Shown here piece after piece: positions 1 through 5,342 of a stretch of DNA of 5,815 nucleotides. The position numbers and the translations under genes are program-made. How positions within the stretch are numbered: the stretch's first letter is position 1; the number at the start of each line of letters is the position of its first letter. The notes beneath the pieces are model-generated. The model saw only the letters and a program-made list of their open reading frames with translations, was not told where the DNA came from and ran no database searches. This DNA is from Comamonadaceae bacterium (GTDB lineage: Bacteria > Pseudomonadota > Gammaproteobacteria > Burkholderiales > Burkholderiaceae_C): assembly GCA_947374705.1 (NCBI GenBank), contig CANCDA010000154.1, positions 1 through 5,815 of the forward strand, written 5' to 3'.

Positions 1-2153
1 GAATTAAAACCCGAACCAAACCCACTGCCAAAGCCCGGATTTTTAGGGGTGATCCATTTAAGCGCCGTCTCAGGCAGCTCATCAAAGAAACGGCTCTTCA
101 GGTTGTAGCGGGTCTGGCCGTGCAGCATGCGGGTTTGCGAGTGGCTCAGGTACAGGCGCTTGCGGGCGCGGGTGATGGCCACGTACATCAGGCGGCGCTC
201 TTCCTCCAGGCCTTCGTAGTCGCTCATGGCGTTTTCATGCGGGAACAAGCCCTCTTCCATGCCGCCGATGAACACCGCGTCAAACTCCAGCCCCTTGCTG
301 GCGTGCACCGTCATGAGCTGGATGGCGTCTTGCCCGGCCTGGGCCTGGTTGTCGCCGGACTCCAGCGCGGCGTGGGTTAGGAATGCGGCCAGCGGGCTCA
401 AGGTTTCGCCGGTTTCAGCGTCTGGTGCCAAGTCTTCGGCGGATGGGTCAATGCCCTGACTGGTCGGCGACTGCGTCAACGGCTCACCCCACTCATCCAC
501 CGGCAGTGCCACGGCATCGCGGCCAAAGCCCTCTTGGGTGACAAAGCTCTCGGCGGCGTTGACCAGCTCCTCCAAGTTCTCAATGCGATCCGCGCCTTCT
601 TTCTCGGCGCGGTAGTGGGTGAGCAGGCCGCTGTGGTCCAGCACCAGGTCGATGATCTCGCGCAGGTTCAAACCCGTGGTCTGCTCGCGCAGCACGTCGA
701 TCTTGGCCACAAAGGCGCTCAAGTTGGCCCCGGCTTTGCCGGGAATGGCGCTGACGGCCGCGTGCAATGAACAGCCCTTGCCGCCATCAAATGCGCGCGC
801 CGCATCTTGCAATTGTTCAATGCTGCGCGCACCAATGCCACGCGGCGGGAAGTTCACCACGCGCATAAAGCTGGTGTCGTCCACCGGGTTCTCTAGTAAA
901 CGCAGGTACGCCAATGCGTGCTTGATCTCGGCCCGCTCAAAAAAGCGCAGGCCGCCGTACACGCGGTAAGGCACGCCCGCATTGAACAGCGCGGTCTCGA
1001 TCACCCGGCTTTGCGCGTTGGAGCGGTAGAGCACGGCGATTTCTTTTCTGTCCAAGCCCTCGCGCACCAGTTGCTTCATCTCGTCCACCATCCACTGCGC
1101 TTCGGCAAAGTCGCTGGTGGACTCGATCACGCGCACCGGCTCACCCGGGCCTTGGCTGGTGCGCAGGTTTTTACCCAAGCGCTTTTTGTTGTGGCTGATG
1201 AGTTCGTTGGCCGAATCCAGAATGTTGCTGCCGCTGCGGTAATTTTCTTCCAGCTTGATCTGGTGCTGCACCTTGAACTCGCGCACAAAGTCGGCCATAT
1301 TGCCCACGCGCGCGCCGCGAAAGGCGTAGATGCTCTGGTCATCGTCACCCACAGCCAGCACGGCAGCATTGCCACCCTCAGCGCCCTCAGCGGGCAGACC
1401 GGCGATCATCTTGATCCAGGCGTATTGCAGTTTGTTGGTGTCTTGAAACTCGTCGATCAGGATGTGGCGAAAGCGGCGGCGGTAGTGCTCGCGGATGGGA
1501 TCGTTGTCGCGCAGCAGCTCGAAAGAGCGCAGCATCAACTCGCCAAAATCCACCACGCCTTCGCGCTGGCACTGCTCTTCATACAGCTGGTAGATTTCAA
1601 TCTTTTTGCGGGTTTCGGGGTCGCGTGCGTCCAGCATGTTCGGGCGCTGGCCTTCTTCTTTGCAAGCGCCAATAAAACGCGCCAGTTTTTTGGGCGCAAA
1701 GCGTTCGTCGTCAGTGTCGATGTTGAACTGTTTGCACAGGCGCTTGATGGCGCTGAGCTGGTCTTGCGTGTCCAGAATCTGAAACGCTTGGGGCAAATTG
1801 GCCAGCTTGAAATGCGAACGCAAGAAGCGGTTGCACAGGCCGTGAAAAGTGCCAATCCACATGCCGCGCACATTGACTGGCAGCATGGCCTGCAAGCGCG
1901 TCATCATTTCTTTGGCGGCCTTGTTGGTGAAGGTCACGGCCAGCACGCCGCCTGGCGTGACCTGCCCGGTTTGCAAAAGCCAGGCAATGCGGGTCGTGAG
2001 CACCCGTGTCTTGCCCGAGCCCGCCCCAGCCAAGATCAGCGCGGGCTCGGGCGGCAGGGTGACGGCAGCGAGTTGCTCCGGGTTGAGGTGTTGCAGGAGG
2101 GGGGAGTTGTGGGCGTCAAACGAGGCACGGGTTGGCGTGTGGGCAGAGAACAT
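1..2153 (-). CDS. uvrD: UvrD-type ATP-dependent 3'-5' DNA helicase (helicase II), 3' end cut by left edge
   Basis: Superfamily 1A helicase that unwinds DNA 3' to 5' using ATP, displacing the incised strand in nucleotide excision repair and the nicked strand in mismatch repair. 717 codons are visible with no stop. All core motifs are present in order: Walker A GAGSGKT (43-49), motif Ia TFTNKAA (74-80), GTFHGL (101-106), Walker B/motif II DEFQDTN (234-240), motif III GDDDQSIYAFRG (269-280), motif IV LEENYRS (301-307), motif V VHASKGLEF (616-624), GMEEGLFP (631-638) and motif VI EERRLMYVAITRAR (651-664). The local wording (MWIGTFHGL, LPQAFQILD) follows E. coli UvrD more than Rep. The start is ATG at 2153; an in-frame TGA lies eight codons upstream and no other start lies between. 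Residues 542-584 form a Pro/acidic insertion absent from E. coli UvrD. The visible end is a GFGSGFGSGFN linker, so a Tudor-like C-terminal segment probably lies beyond the edge. No Shine-Dalgarno sequence is visible. Confidence 0.96.
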   Translation of the reverse strand, partial: MFSAHTPTRASFDAHNSPLLQHLNPEQLAAVTLPPEPALILAGAGSGKTRVLTTRIAWLLQTGQVTPGGVLAVTFTNKAAKEMMTRLQAMLPVNVRGMWIGTFHGLCNRFLRSHFKLANLPQAFQILDTQDQLSAIKRLCKQFNIDTDDERFAPKKLARFIGACKEEGQRPNMLDARDPETRKKIEIYQLYEEQCQREGVVDFGELMLRSFELLRDNDPIREHYRRRFRHILIDEFQDTNKLQYAWIKMIAGLPAEGAEGGNAAVLAVGDDDQSIYAFRGARVGNMADFVREFKVQHQIKLEENYRSGSNILDSANELISHNKKRLGKNLRTSQGPGEPVRVIESTSDFAEAQWMVDEMKQLVREGLDRKEIAVLYRSNAQSRVIETALFNAGVPYRVYGGLRFFERAEIKHALAYLRLLENPVDDTSFMRVVNFPPRGIGARSIEQLQDAARAFDGGKGCSLHAAVSAIPGKAGANLSAFVAKIDVLREQTTGLNLREIIDLVLDHSGLLTHYRAEKEGADRIENLEELVNAAESFVTQEGFGRDAVALPVDEWGEPLTQSPTSQGIDPSAEDLAPDAETGETLSPLAAFLTHAALESGDNQAQAGQDAIQLMTVHASKGLEFDAVFIGGMEEGLFPHENAMSDYEGLEEERRLMYVAITRARKRLYLSHSQTRMLHGQTRYNLKSRFFDELPETALKWITPKNPGFGSGFGSGFN

Positions 2154-2159
2154 GACTGC

Positions 2160-2189
2160 ATTGTAGAAACCTCAGAATTTCCTACTGAA
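2160..2189 (-). promoter_or_regulatory. Candidate uvrD promoter giving a leaderless transcript
   Basis: On the minus strand the hexamer TACAAT (2165 down to 2160) matches TATAAT at five of six positions. Standard spacing puts the transcription start at 2153, which is the A of the uvrD ATG. The -35 region (about 2183-2189, TCAGTA or TTCAGT) is weak. The sequence between the -10 and the ATG, GCAGTC, has no ribosome-binding motif. The nearest purine run, GAGG, is about 13 bases before the ATG and upstream of the -10, so it would not be transcribed from this promoter. Confidence 0.45.
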
Positions 2190-2193
2190 ATTC
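2175..2193. promoter_or_regulatory. Perfect 7-bp dyad over the uvrD promoter, possible operator
   Basis: GAATTTC, five bases (CTACT), then GAAATTC: a perfect inverted repeat. It covers the predicted -35 region and part of the spacer of the uvrD promoter, a typical repressor position. It does not match the proteobacterial LexA box (CTGT-N8-ACAG), so SOS control is not supported. The cognate regulator is unknown. Confidence 0.4.
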
Positions 2194-2205
2194 AGGCTGG
2201 TGTAC

Positions 2206-2317
2206 GCCCCGGCACTTGGGGTGAGTAGCTCCGCGAATGTCCCCCGGCCTTCGGCCTCCTCCTTGATTTGGCAAAACCCCAAGTCCACGCTGCGCCACTC
2301 ACCCCAAGCGCCGAGGC
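2206..2317. repeat. 112-base imperfect inverted repeat (24-base arms), possible miniature element or structured RNA
   Basis: Arm 2206-2229 pairs with arm 2294-2317 at 21 of 24 positions; mismatches are 2209/2314, 2214/2309 and 2227/2296. The core CTTGGGGTGAGT (2215-2226) matches ACTCACCCCAAG (2297-2308) perfectly. The 64-base loop contains a small GGCC-TTC-GGCC hairpin (2246-2256). An alternative pairing, CCAAGT...CGCTGC (2279-2293) with GCAGCG...ACTTGG (2316-2328), overlaps the right arm, so the two folds compete. No ORF or transposase is associated. It could be a non-autonomous mobile repeat, or a structured segment transcribed by readthrough from the hydrolase gene. Confidence 0.6.
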
Positions 2318-2341
2318 AGCGAACTTGGTTGGTATGCGGCA

Positions 2342-2368
2342 GACCTACAAAACGCTCCGAGGTAGGTC
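2342..2368. repeat. Short 7-bp inverted repeat
   Basis: GACCTAC (2342-2348) and GTAGGTC (2362-2368) are exact reverse complements separated by 13 bases. It may be an operator-like dyad or a small hairpin. There is no T run on either side, so it is not a standard terminator. Such a short dyad can arise by chance. Confidence 0.3.
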
Positions 2369-2397
2369 ATGAATAAACCGCGAGGTCAAATGAGGCT

Positions 2398-2431
2398 CCC
2401 CCTTTCCACCCCGGCGGGGGTGGAAAGGGGG
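2398..2431. repeat. Perfect 15-bp C/G-rich hairpin
   Basis: CCCCCTTTCCACCCC (2398-2412) and GGGGTGGAAAGGGGG (2417-2431) are exact reverse complements around a four-base loop GGCG. This would be a very stable hairpin or cruciform. Neither strand has a T tract after it, so it is not a canonical intrinsic terminator, though it could still slow polymerase or protect the hydrolase mRNA 3' end. The C-rich then G-rich layout resembles interspersed intergenic repeats of Burkholderiales; that similarity is from memory. Confidence 0.75.
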
Positions 2432-2449
2432 CTGGGGGGATAGGGGGGG
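2416..2449 (+). other. Four-tract G-quadruplex motif
   Basis: The plus strand carries runs of 5, 5, 6 and 7 G (2416-2420, 2427-2431, 2434-2439, 2443-2449) separated by loops of 6, 2 and 3 bases. This satisfies the standard G3+N1-7 rule with room for a stack of five tetrads. It overlaps the right arm of the 2398-2431 hairpin, so hairpin and quadruplex are alternative structures. The plus strand is the template strand for the hydrolase and uvrD direction. Confidence 0.7.
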
Positions 2450-2497
2450 AAGGCGAGCACTTGCGCATGCGAGCCTAAAAAACAAACCGTACAAAGC

Positions 2498-2527
2498 CAC
2501 TGGATTCCCACCTTCGCGGGAAGGACG
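2498..2527. repeat. Decayed REP-like palindrome (SREGGNP-type intergenic repeat)
   Basis: The sequence contains ATTCCC-ACCTTCGC-GGGAA, preceded by CACTGG. Related repeats usually read ATTCCCGCCTTCGCGGGAAT with a 7-bp stem; here one stem base is changed (G to A at 2510) and the final T is replaced by G. Translated on the minus strand it gives SREGGNP, a signature of this repeat in spurious proteins. It lies 17 bases after the hydrolase stop, as expected for an mRNA 3' end element. A T6 run on the minus strand (2481-2476) follows at a distance, so a terminator role is possible but weak. Confidence 0.6.
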
Positions 2528-2543
2528 CATAGTGCACTCAGGT

Positions 2544-3398
2544 TCAACTCAAAACCAGTTTGCTGGCCAGCTTGTGCAATTTCTCCCACGGCGCAGTCAA
2601 ATCTTCCAGCACACTGAAGTGGTTGCGCCCTGGAATAGCCGCGCAAACCGGCACCACCTTCTTACCCCAGGCCGTCTGAATCATCGTGTTGTGACGCAAG
2701 AACTCAGCACTCTCATCGCCCCCCGCCACCGTGTAGAGCTTGCCCTGGCGCGGGCGTGGCATCCAGGCTGGGCTACAACTTTGCACTTGCTCGGGTGTGA
2801 GCTTCAAAGAGTCTTTCAGGAAAGGCGTGTGCATGATCGGCTCCAAGTCATACAGACCCGAAATCGACAGCGCGTTCTTGACCAGATCGACCGGCAAACC
2901 CTTGGCATAAATGGGCCAGGCACAGGCCAACAACATGGCGGCTAAATGGCCACCCGCCGAGTGGCCGATGACCGTGATGCGGCTCGGGTCACCGCCGTAC
3001 TTGCGTGCGTTGCGGTAAGTCCAGGCCAGCGCCTTGACCATCTGCATCACGATCTGCGGCAGCGTGACGGCTGGGCACAGTGCGTAGTTGGGAATCACCA
3101 CGCACGCGCCCTGGTTGGTGAAGGCCGGGGCGATGAAGGAGTGATCCGATTTGTCCAGCGAACGCCAATAACCACCGTGGATGAACACCACCACCGGCGC
3201 GCCTTTTTTGACTTTGGCGGGGAACACGTCCAGCGTTTCCATGGGGCCGTCACCATAAACGATGTCAAGCTGGTTGGTGTGGGCGTCACGCGCGTCGTCT
3301 GAGGCTTCGGCCCACTGCCCGAAATGGCGGGCGTGGTCAGGCACCAAGGCCCGATTGTTGTACATACTGTCAAGCCAGTTCGCGTCGTAAGTGGTCAT
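2544..3398 (-). CDS. Alpha/beta hydrolase, arylformamidase/carboxylesterase-like
   Basis: A 284-residue cytoplasmic serine hydrolase with no signal peptide. It has the alpha/beta-hydrolase layout: oxyanion-hole motif HGGYW (74-78) after the strand APVVVFI, nucleophile elbow GHSAGG (145-150, Ser147), probable acid Asp228 in GGDES, and catalytic His260 in GRNHFSVLEDL. HGGxW plus GHSAGGH is typical of kynurenine formamidase (KynB/AFMID-like) and related esterases, but no other kynurenine pathway gene is nearby, so the substrate is open. The length is usual for the family. The start at 3398 gives a sensible N-terminus (MTTYDANWLDSMYNNRA); only a weak AAAG/GAAA purine stretch precedes it. The gene is divergent from the lipoprotein-like gene at 3527 and lies 390 bases from uvrD, probably a single-gene unit. 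Confidence 0.88.
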   Translation of the reverse strand: MTTYDANWLDSMYNNRALVPDHARHFGQWAEASDDARDAHTNQLDIVYGDGPMETLDVFPAKVKKGAPVVVFIHGGYWRSLDKSDHSFIAPAFTNQGACVVIPNYALCPAVTLPQIVMQMVKALAWTYRNARKYGGDPSRITVIGHSAGGHLAAMLLACAWPIYAKGLPVDLVKNALSISGLYDLEPIMHTPFLKDSLKLTPEQVQSCSPAWMPRPRQGKLYTVAGGDESAEFLRHNTMIQTAWGKKVVPVCAAIPGRNHFSVLEDLTAPWEKLHKLASKLVLS

Positions 3399-3456
3399 GG
3401 TTTTTCTTTGCTACAAAGCTTTATCTTGACACAATCCCGGCCAAGTCCATGGCGGG

Positions 3457-3503
3457 GAATTTCGCAGGGAACGAATTTCACCGAACGAATTCCAACGATT
3501 TAC
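3457..3503 (+). repeat. Spaced GAATTTC / AACGAATT direct repeats in a divergent intergenic region
   Basis: GAATTTC occurs at 3457-3463 and 3473-3479, and a near copy GAATTCC at 3487-3493. Two adjacent 14-base units, AACGAATTTCACCG (3470-3483) and AACGAATTCCAACG (3484-3497), match at 11 of 14 positions, followed by a weaker AACGATTTAC. The array sits between divergent starts (3398 minus, 3527 plus) and could be regulator binding sites. The same heptamer forms the dyad upstream of uvrD. Confidence 0.4.
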
Positions 3504-3514
3504 TTTTAACCAAT

Positions 3515-3520
3515 GGGGTG
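3515..3520 (+). promoter_or_regulatory. Ribosome binding site deciding the start at 3527
   Basis: GGGGTG ends six bases before ATG 3527 and matches the anti-Shine-Dalgarno complement GAGGTG with one mismatch. The other in-frame start, ATG 3449, would add 26 residues that break the export signal and has no comparable site upstream. Confidence 0.55.
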
Positions 3521-3526
3521 TGCGTT

Positions 3527-4225
3527 ATGGACGCTTTAAGACGTAAAACTGTTCTATCCCTCCTCGCGCTGCCAGCGGGTTGCGCCCTACAACCGCTCGC
3601 ACCACTGCGCACACAAACCGTCGCTGGCCCAGTCGGCAGGGTTCAGATGCGGCCACCGGCACTTGGCCAATCGTGGACATACCAAAAACTCAATGTGTAC
3701 AACGGTGAAGTGGTCGCCATCGAACGCGAAGTCCTTGCATCTCTGCGTCCGCGCATTGTGATTGAGCGCAGCACGCAAGCCGGTCTGCCACTTGCGCAAG
3801 AGCATCACCTGCAGTGGGGCCAGCTACTGCGCGAACCCCACTGGGACTTTACGCACAACTATGTGGACGCCGTGCCGCTGTGGCCACAGGATCTGGTGGT
3901 GGGCGCGTCAAGTCACATTCGCACCGATTACCGCGTGGATGATTTTTCATATCCGTTCTGGATCCAAGTGCGAACGGTGGCCAAGCGCTGGGAAAAAGTC
4001 ACCTTGCAGCTAGGCGAATCCAATGCCCTCCACGTTGAGCGCTTGATCGGCTTGCAGCACCAGGACTTCACCCGCAAATCCACCATCCGCTGGGAGCACC
4101 TCTGGTTGGTGCCCGACATCGGTCGTTGGGTGGCCCGGCAACTGTCGGGGGAATACTCGACCTCAGGCCGACGTCATGGAGGGCGGGAAGACCATTTCCG
4201 CTGGGAGCTGACGGCCTTTTCTTGA
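3527..4225 (+). CDS. Unrecognised exported protein, probable lipoprotein
   Basis: 232 residues if started at ATG 3527. I do not recognise the family. The N-terminus MDALRRKTVLSLLALPAGC is an export signal: two arginines, a hydrophobic stretch, then a lipobox-like PAGC with Cys19 as the possible lipidated residue. Proline at -3 is atypical (Leu is usual), and RRKTVL could be a weak Tat motif. The mature part is rich in aromatics and polar strand-like segments with no further membrane helix: GQSWTY (about 47-52), a central PLWPQDLVVG (about 117-126), and a final WLVPDIGRWVARQLSGEY. A start-of-domain W-T-Y, a central proline plus V-G, and a late VPDIGRWV segment recall beta-rich periplasmic DUF3108-like proteins, but that comparison is a guess. 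The gene is divergent from the hydrolase and convergent with the Bug receptor, so it is probably transcribed alone. Composition matches the neighbours. Confidence 0.75.
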   Translation: MDALRRKTVLSLLALPAGCALQPLAPLRTQTVAGPVGRVQMRPPALGQSWTYQKLNVYNGEVVAIEREVLASLRPRIVIERSTQAGLPLAQEHHLQWGQLLREPHWDFTHNYVDAVPLWPQDLVVGASSHIRTDYRVDDFSYPFWIQVRTVAKRWEKVTLQLGESNALHVERLIGLQHQDFTRKSTIRWEHLWLVPDIGRWVARQLSGEYSTSGRRHGGREDHFRWELTAFS

Positions 4226-4242
4226 CGACCTTTTCCTGACGA
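4215..4242 (+). repeat. 14-bp tandem duplication across the stop codon of the lipoprotein-like gene
   Basis: CCTTTTCTTGACGA (4215-4228) is followed directly by CCTTTTCCTGACGA (4229-4242), 13 of 14 identical. The first copy holds the TGA stop at 4223-4225. The second copy carries the same TGA in another frame, so the duplication lies mostly in the 3' untranslated region. Slippage is the simplest origin. Confidence 0.6.
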
Positions 4243-4265
4243 CCTGAGCCGCAGAATTTGAGCCC

Positions 4266-5264
4266 CTACTCCACCTTCGCGCCCGAGTCCTTCACCACCT
4301 TGGCCCATTTGGTGATTTCGGCACGCTGGTAAGCGGCCAGGGCTTCTGCGCTTGAGCCCACGGGCTCCAGCCCGATGTCGGTGAGTTTTTTGGCGATCTC
4401 GGGTTGCTTGAGGATGCGTTGAATCTCAACCTGAATTTTCTCCACCACGGGCTTAGGGGTCGAAGGCGGCGCGAACATGGCGAACCACGACACAGCCTCA
4501 AAACCCGGCAAGCCCTGCTCGGCAATGGTGGGGATGTCAGGCGCAGCGGCCGAGCGCGTCAGGCTGGTCACGCCCAGGGCGCGCAGCTTGCCTTCGCGCA
4601 CCAACGGCAGGCTGGAGGGCATGTTGTCAAACATCATGGTCACGCGCCCGCCCAGCAGGTCAGGAATGGCGCTGGCACGACCCTTGTAGGGAATGTGCGT
4701 CATGTCGATATTGGTCAGGCTTTTGAACAACTCACCCGAAACATGCACCGAAGTACCCGAGCCGGGCGAGGCAAAGCTCATCTTGCCCTCGCGCTTGCCC
4801 AGGGTGATGAGTTCTTGCAGCGTTTTGGCAGGCACATCGTTGTTGATCACCAGCAGATTGGGCGTGGTGGCCAGCAGGCTGACGGGGGTGAAGTCACGCA
4901 CCATGTCGTAAGGCATCTTGGCGTACAGCGCACCGTTGATGGAATGCGTGCCCACCGTGCCCAGCACCAAGGTGTAGCCATCGGGCGCGGCCTTGGCCAC
5001 AAAGTCAGCGCCGATGTTGCCGCCCGAGCCGGGCTTATTGTCGATGATGACGGGCTGCCCCCACGCCGCCGTAAAGCGTTCACCCAGCAGCCGCGCAATG
5101 ATGTCAGGCGCACCACCCGTAGTGAAGGTGACGACGATGCGCAGGGGTTTGTTGGGGAAATTTTGCGCACTCGCTTGAGGCGCGGTTTGCGCCCCAGAGA
5201 AGGTGGCGGCGGTGAGCGCCAATGTGACGAGGGCGCAGTGTGCGATGCGTTGTTTCAAACTCAT
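4266..5264 (-). CDS. Bug-type tripartite tricarboxylate transporter family periplasmic receptor (orphan)
   Basis: Periplasmic solute-binding protein of the Bug/TctC family, 332 residues, the usual length. A Sec signal peptide (MSLKQRIAHCALVTLALTAA, cleavage likely after SGA at residue 25) precedes the mature domain. Family blocks are FPNKPLRIVVTF (36-47), GGAPDIIARLLG (50-61, with the ligand-loop Asp54), VIIDNKPGSGGNIGADFVA (72-90), APDGYTLVLG (93-102), a central ASPGSGTSVHVSGELF (165-180), YKGRASAIPDLLGG (193-206) and PTIAEQGLPGFEAVSWF (245-261). The ligand, often a carboxylate or aromatic acid, cannot be read from sequence. ATG 5264 is chosen over ATG 5288 because GGAG lies five bases upstream and the signal peptide begins normally. 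No TctA/TctB membrane genes are adjacent, so it is an orphan receptor, which is common in Burkholderiales. It converges with the lipoprotein-like gene, leaving a 40-base gap with no clear terminator. Confidence 0.95.
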   Translation of the reverse strand: MSLKQRIAHCALVTLALTAATFSGAQTAPQASAQNFPNKPLRIVVTFTTGGAPDIIARLLGERFTAAWGQPVIIDNKPGSGGNIGADFVAKAAPDGYTLVLGTVGTHSINGALYAKMPYDMVRDFTPVSLLATTPNLLVINNDVPAKTLQELITLGKREGKMSFASPGSGTSVHVSGELFKSLTNIDMTHIPYKGRASAIPDLLGGRVTMMFDNMPSSLPLVREGKLRALGVTSLTRSAAAPDIPTIAEQGLPGFEAVSWFAMFAPPSTPKPVVEKIQVEIQRILKQPEIAKKLTDIGLEPVGSSAEALAAYQRAEITKWAKVVKDSGAKVE

Positions 5265-5269
5265 GGTGT

Positions 5270-5273
5270 CTCC
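5270..5273 (-). promoter_or_regulatory. Ribosome binding site of the Bug receptor
   Basis: On the minus strand GGAG is followed by ACACC and then ATG 5264, a five-base spacing. It decides the start against the in-frame ATG at 5288. Confidence 0.7.
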
Positions 5274-5306
5274 AGCTCTTGGTTGCAAGATGTTGTGCCG
5301 GAAACG

Positions 5307-5335
5307 ATTATGAGGGGTTCTGAGCAGTCTGAAAT
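5307..5335 (-). promoter_or_regulatory. Possible promoter of the Bug receptor gene
   Basis: CATAAT (5312 to 5307) matches the -10 consensus at five of six positions. With a 17-base spacer the -35 would be ATTTCA (5335 to 5330), matching only three of six. Predicted transcription start is near 5300, giving a 36-base leader. Readthrough from the upstream tRNA cluster is an alternative source of the message. Confidence 0.35.
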
Positions 5336-5342
5336 GGTGTTT

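Noticed and set aside
2170..2200. LexA SOS box upstream of uvrD
   Set aside because: No CTGT-N8-ACAG arrangement is present; the dyad there has GAATTTC/GAAATTC half-sites instead.
918..2228. 436-codon open frame on the plus strand
   Set aside because: It is antisense to uvrD, whose motifs are unambiguous on the minus strand. The translation is His/Ala/Val/Leu-rich without any domain, as expected from the reverse of GC-rich coding DNA.
2345..2646. Two minus-strand frames containing SREGGNP and LPAKVGIQW
   Set aside because: They are translations of the intergenic palindrome and the C/G hairpin, with no start context or domain; one overlaps the end of the hydrolase gene.
2532..3302. Plus-strand frames over the hydrolase gene
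   Set aside because: They are antisense shadows of a hydrolase whose catalytic residues are complete on the minus strand.
3426..3454. Perfect TTGACA on the plus strand as promoter for the lipoprotein-like gene
   Set aside because: At 16-18 base spacing the sequence reads CATGGC, ATGGCG or TGGCGG, none resembling TATAAT, so I do not call a promoter.
3449..3526. Upstream ATG extending the lipoprotein-like gene by 26 residues
   Set aside because: The extension would bury the export signal and lacks a ribosome binding site; ATG 3527 has GGGGTG at good spacing and begins a normal signal peptide.
4226..4265. Bidirectional terminator between the two convergent genes
   Set aside because: No inverted repeat with a T run is visible on either strand in this gap.
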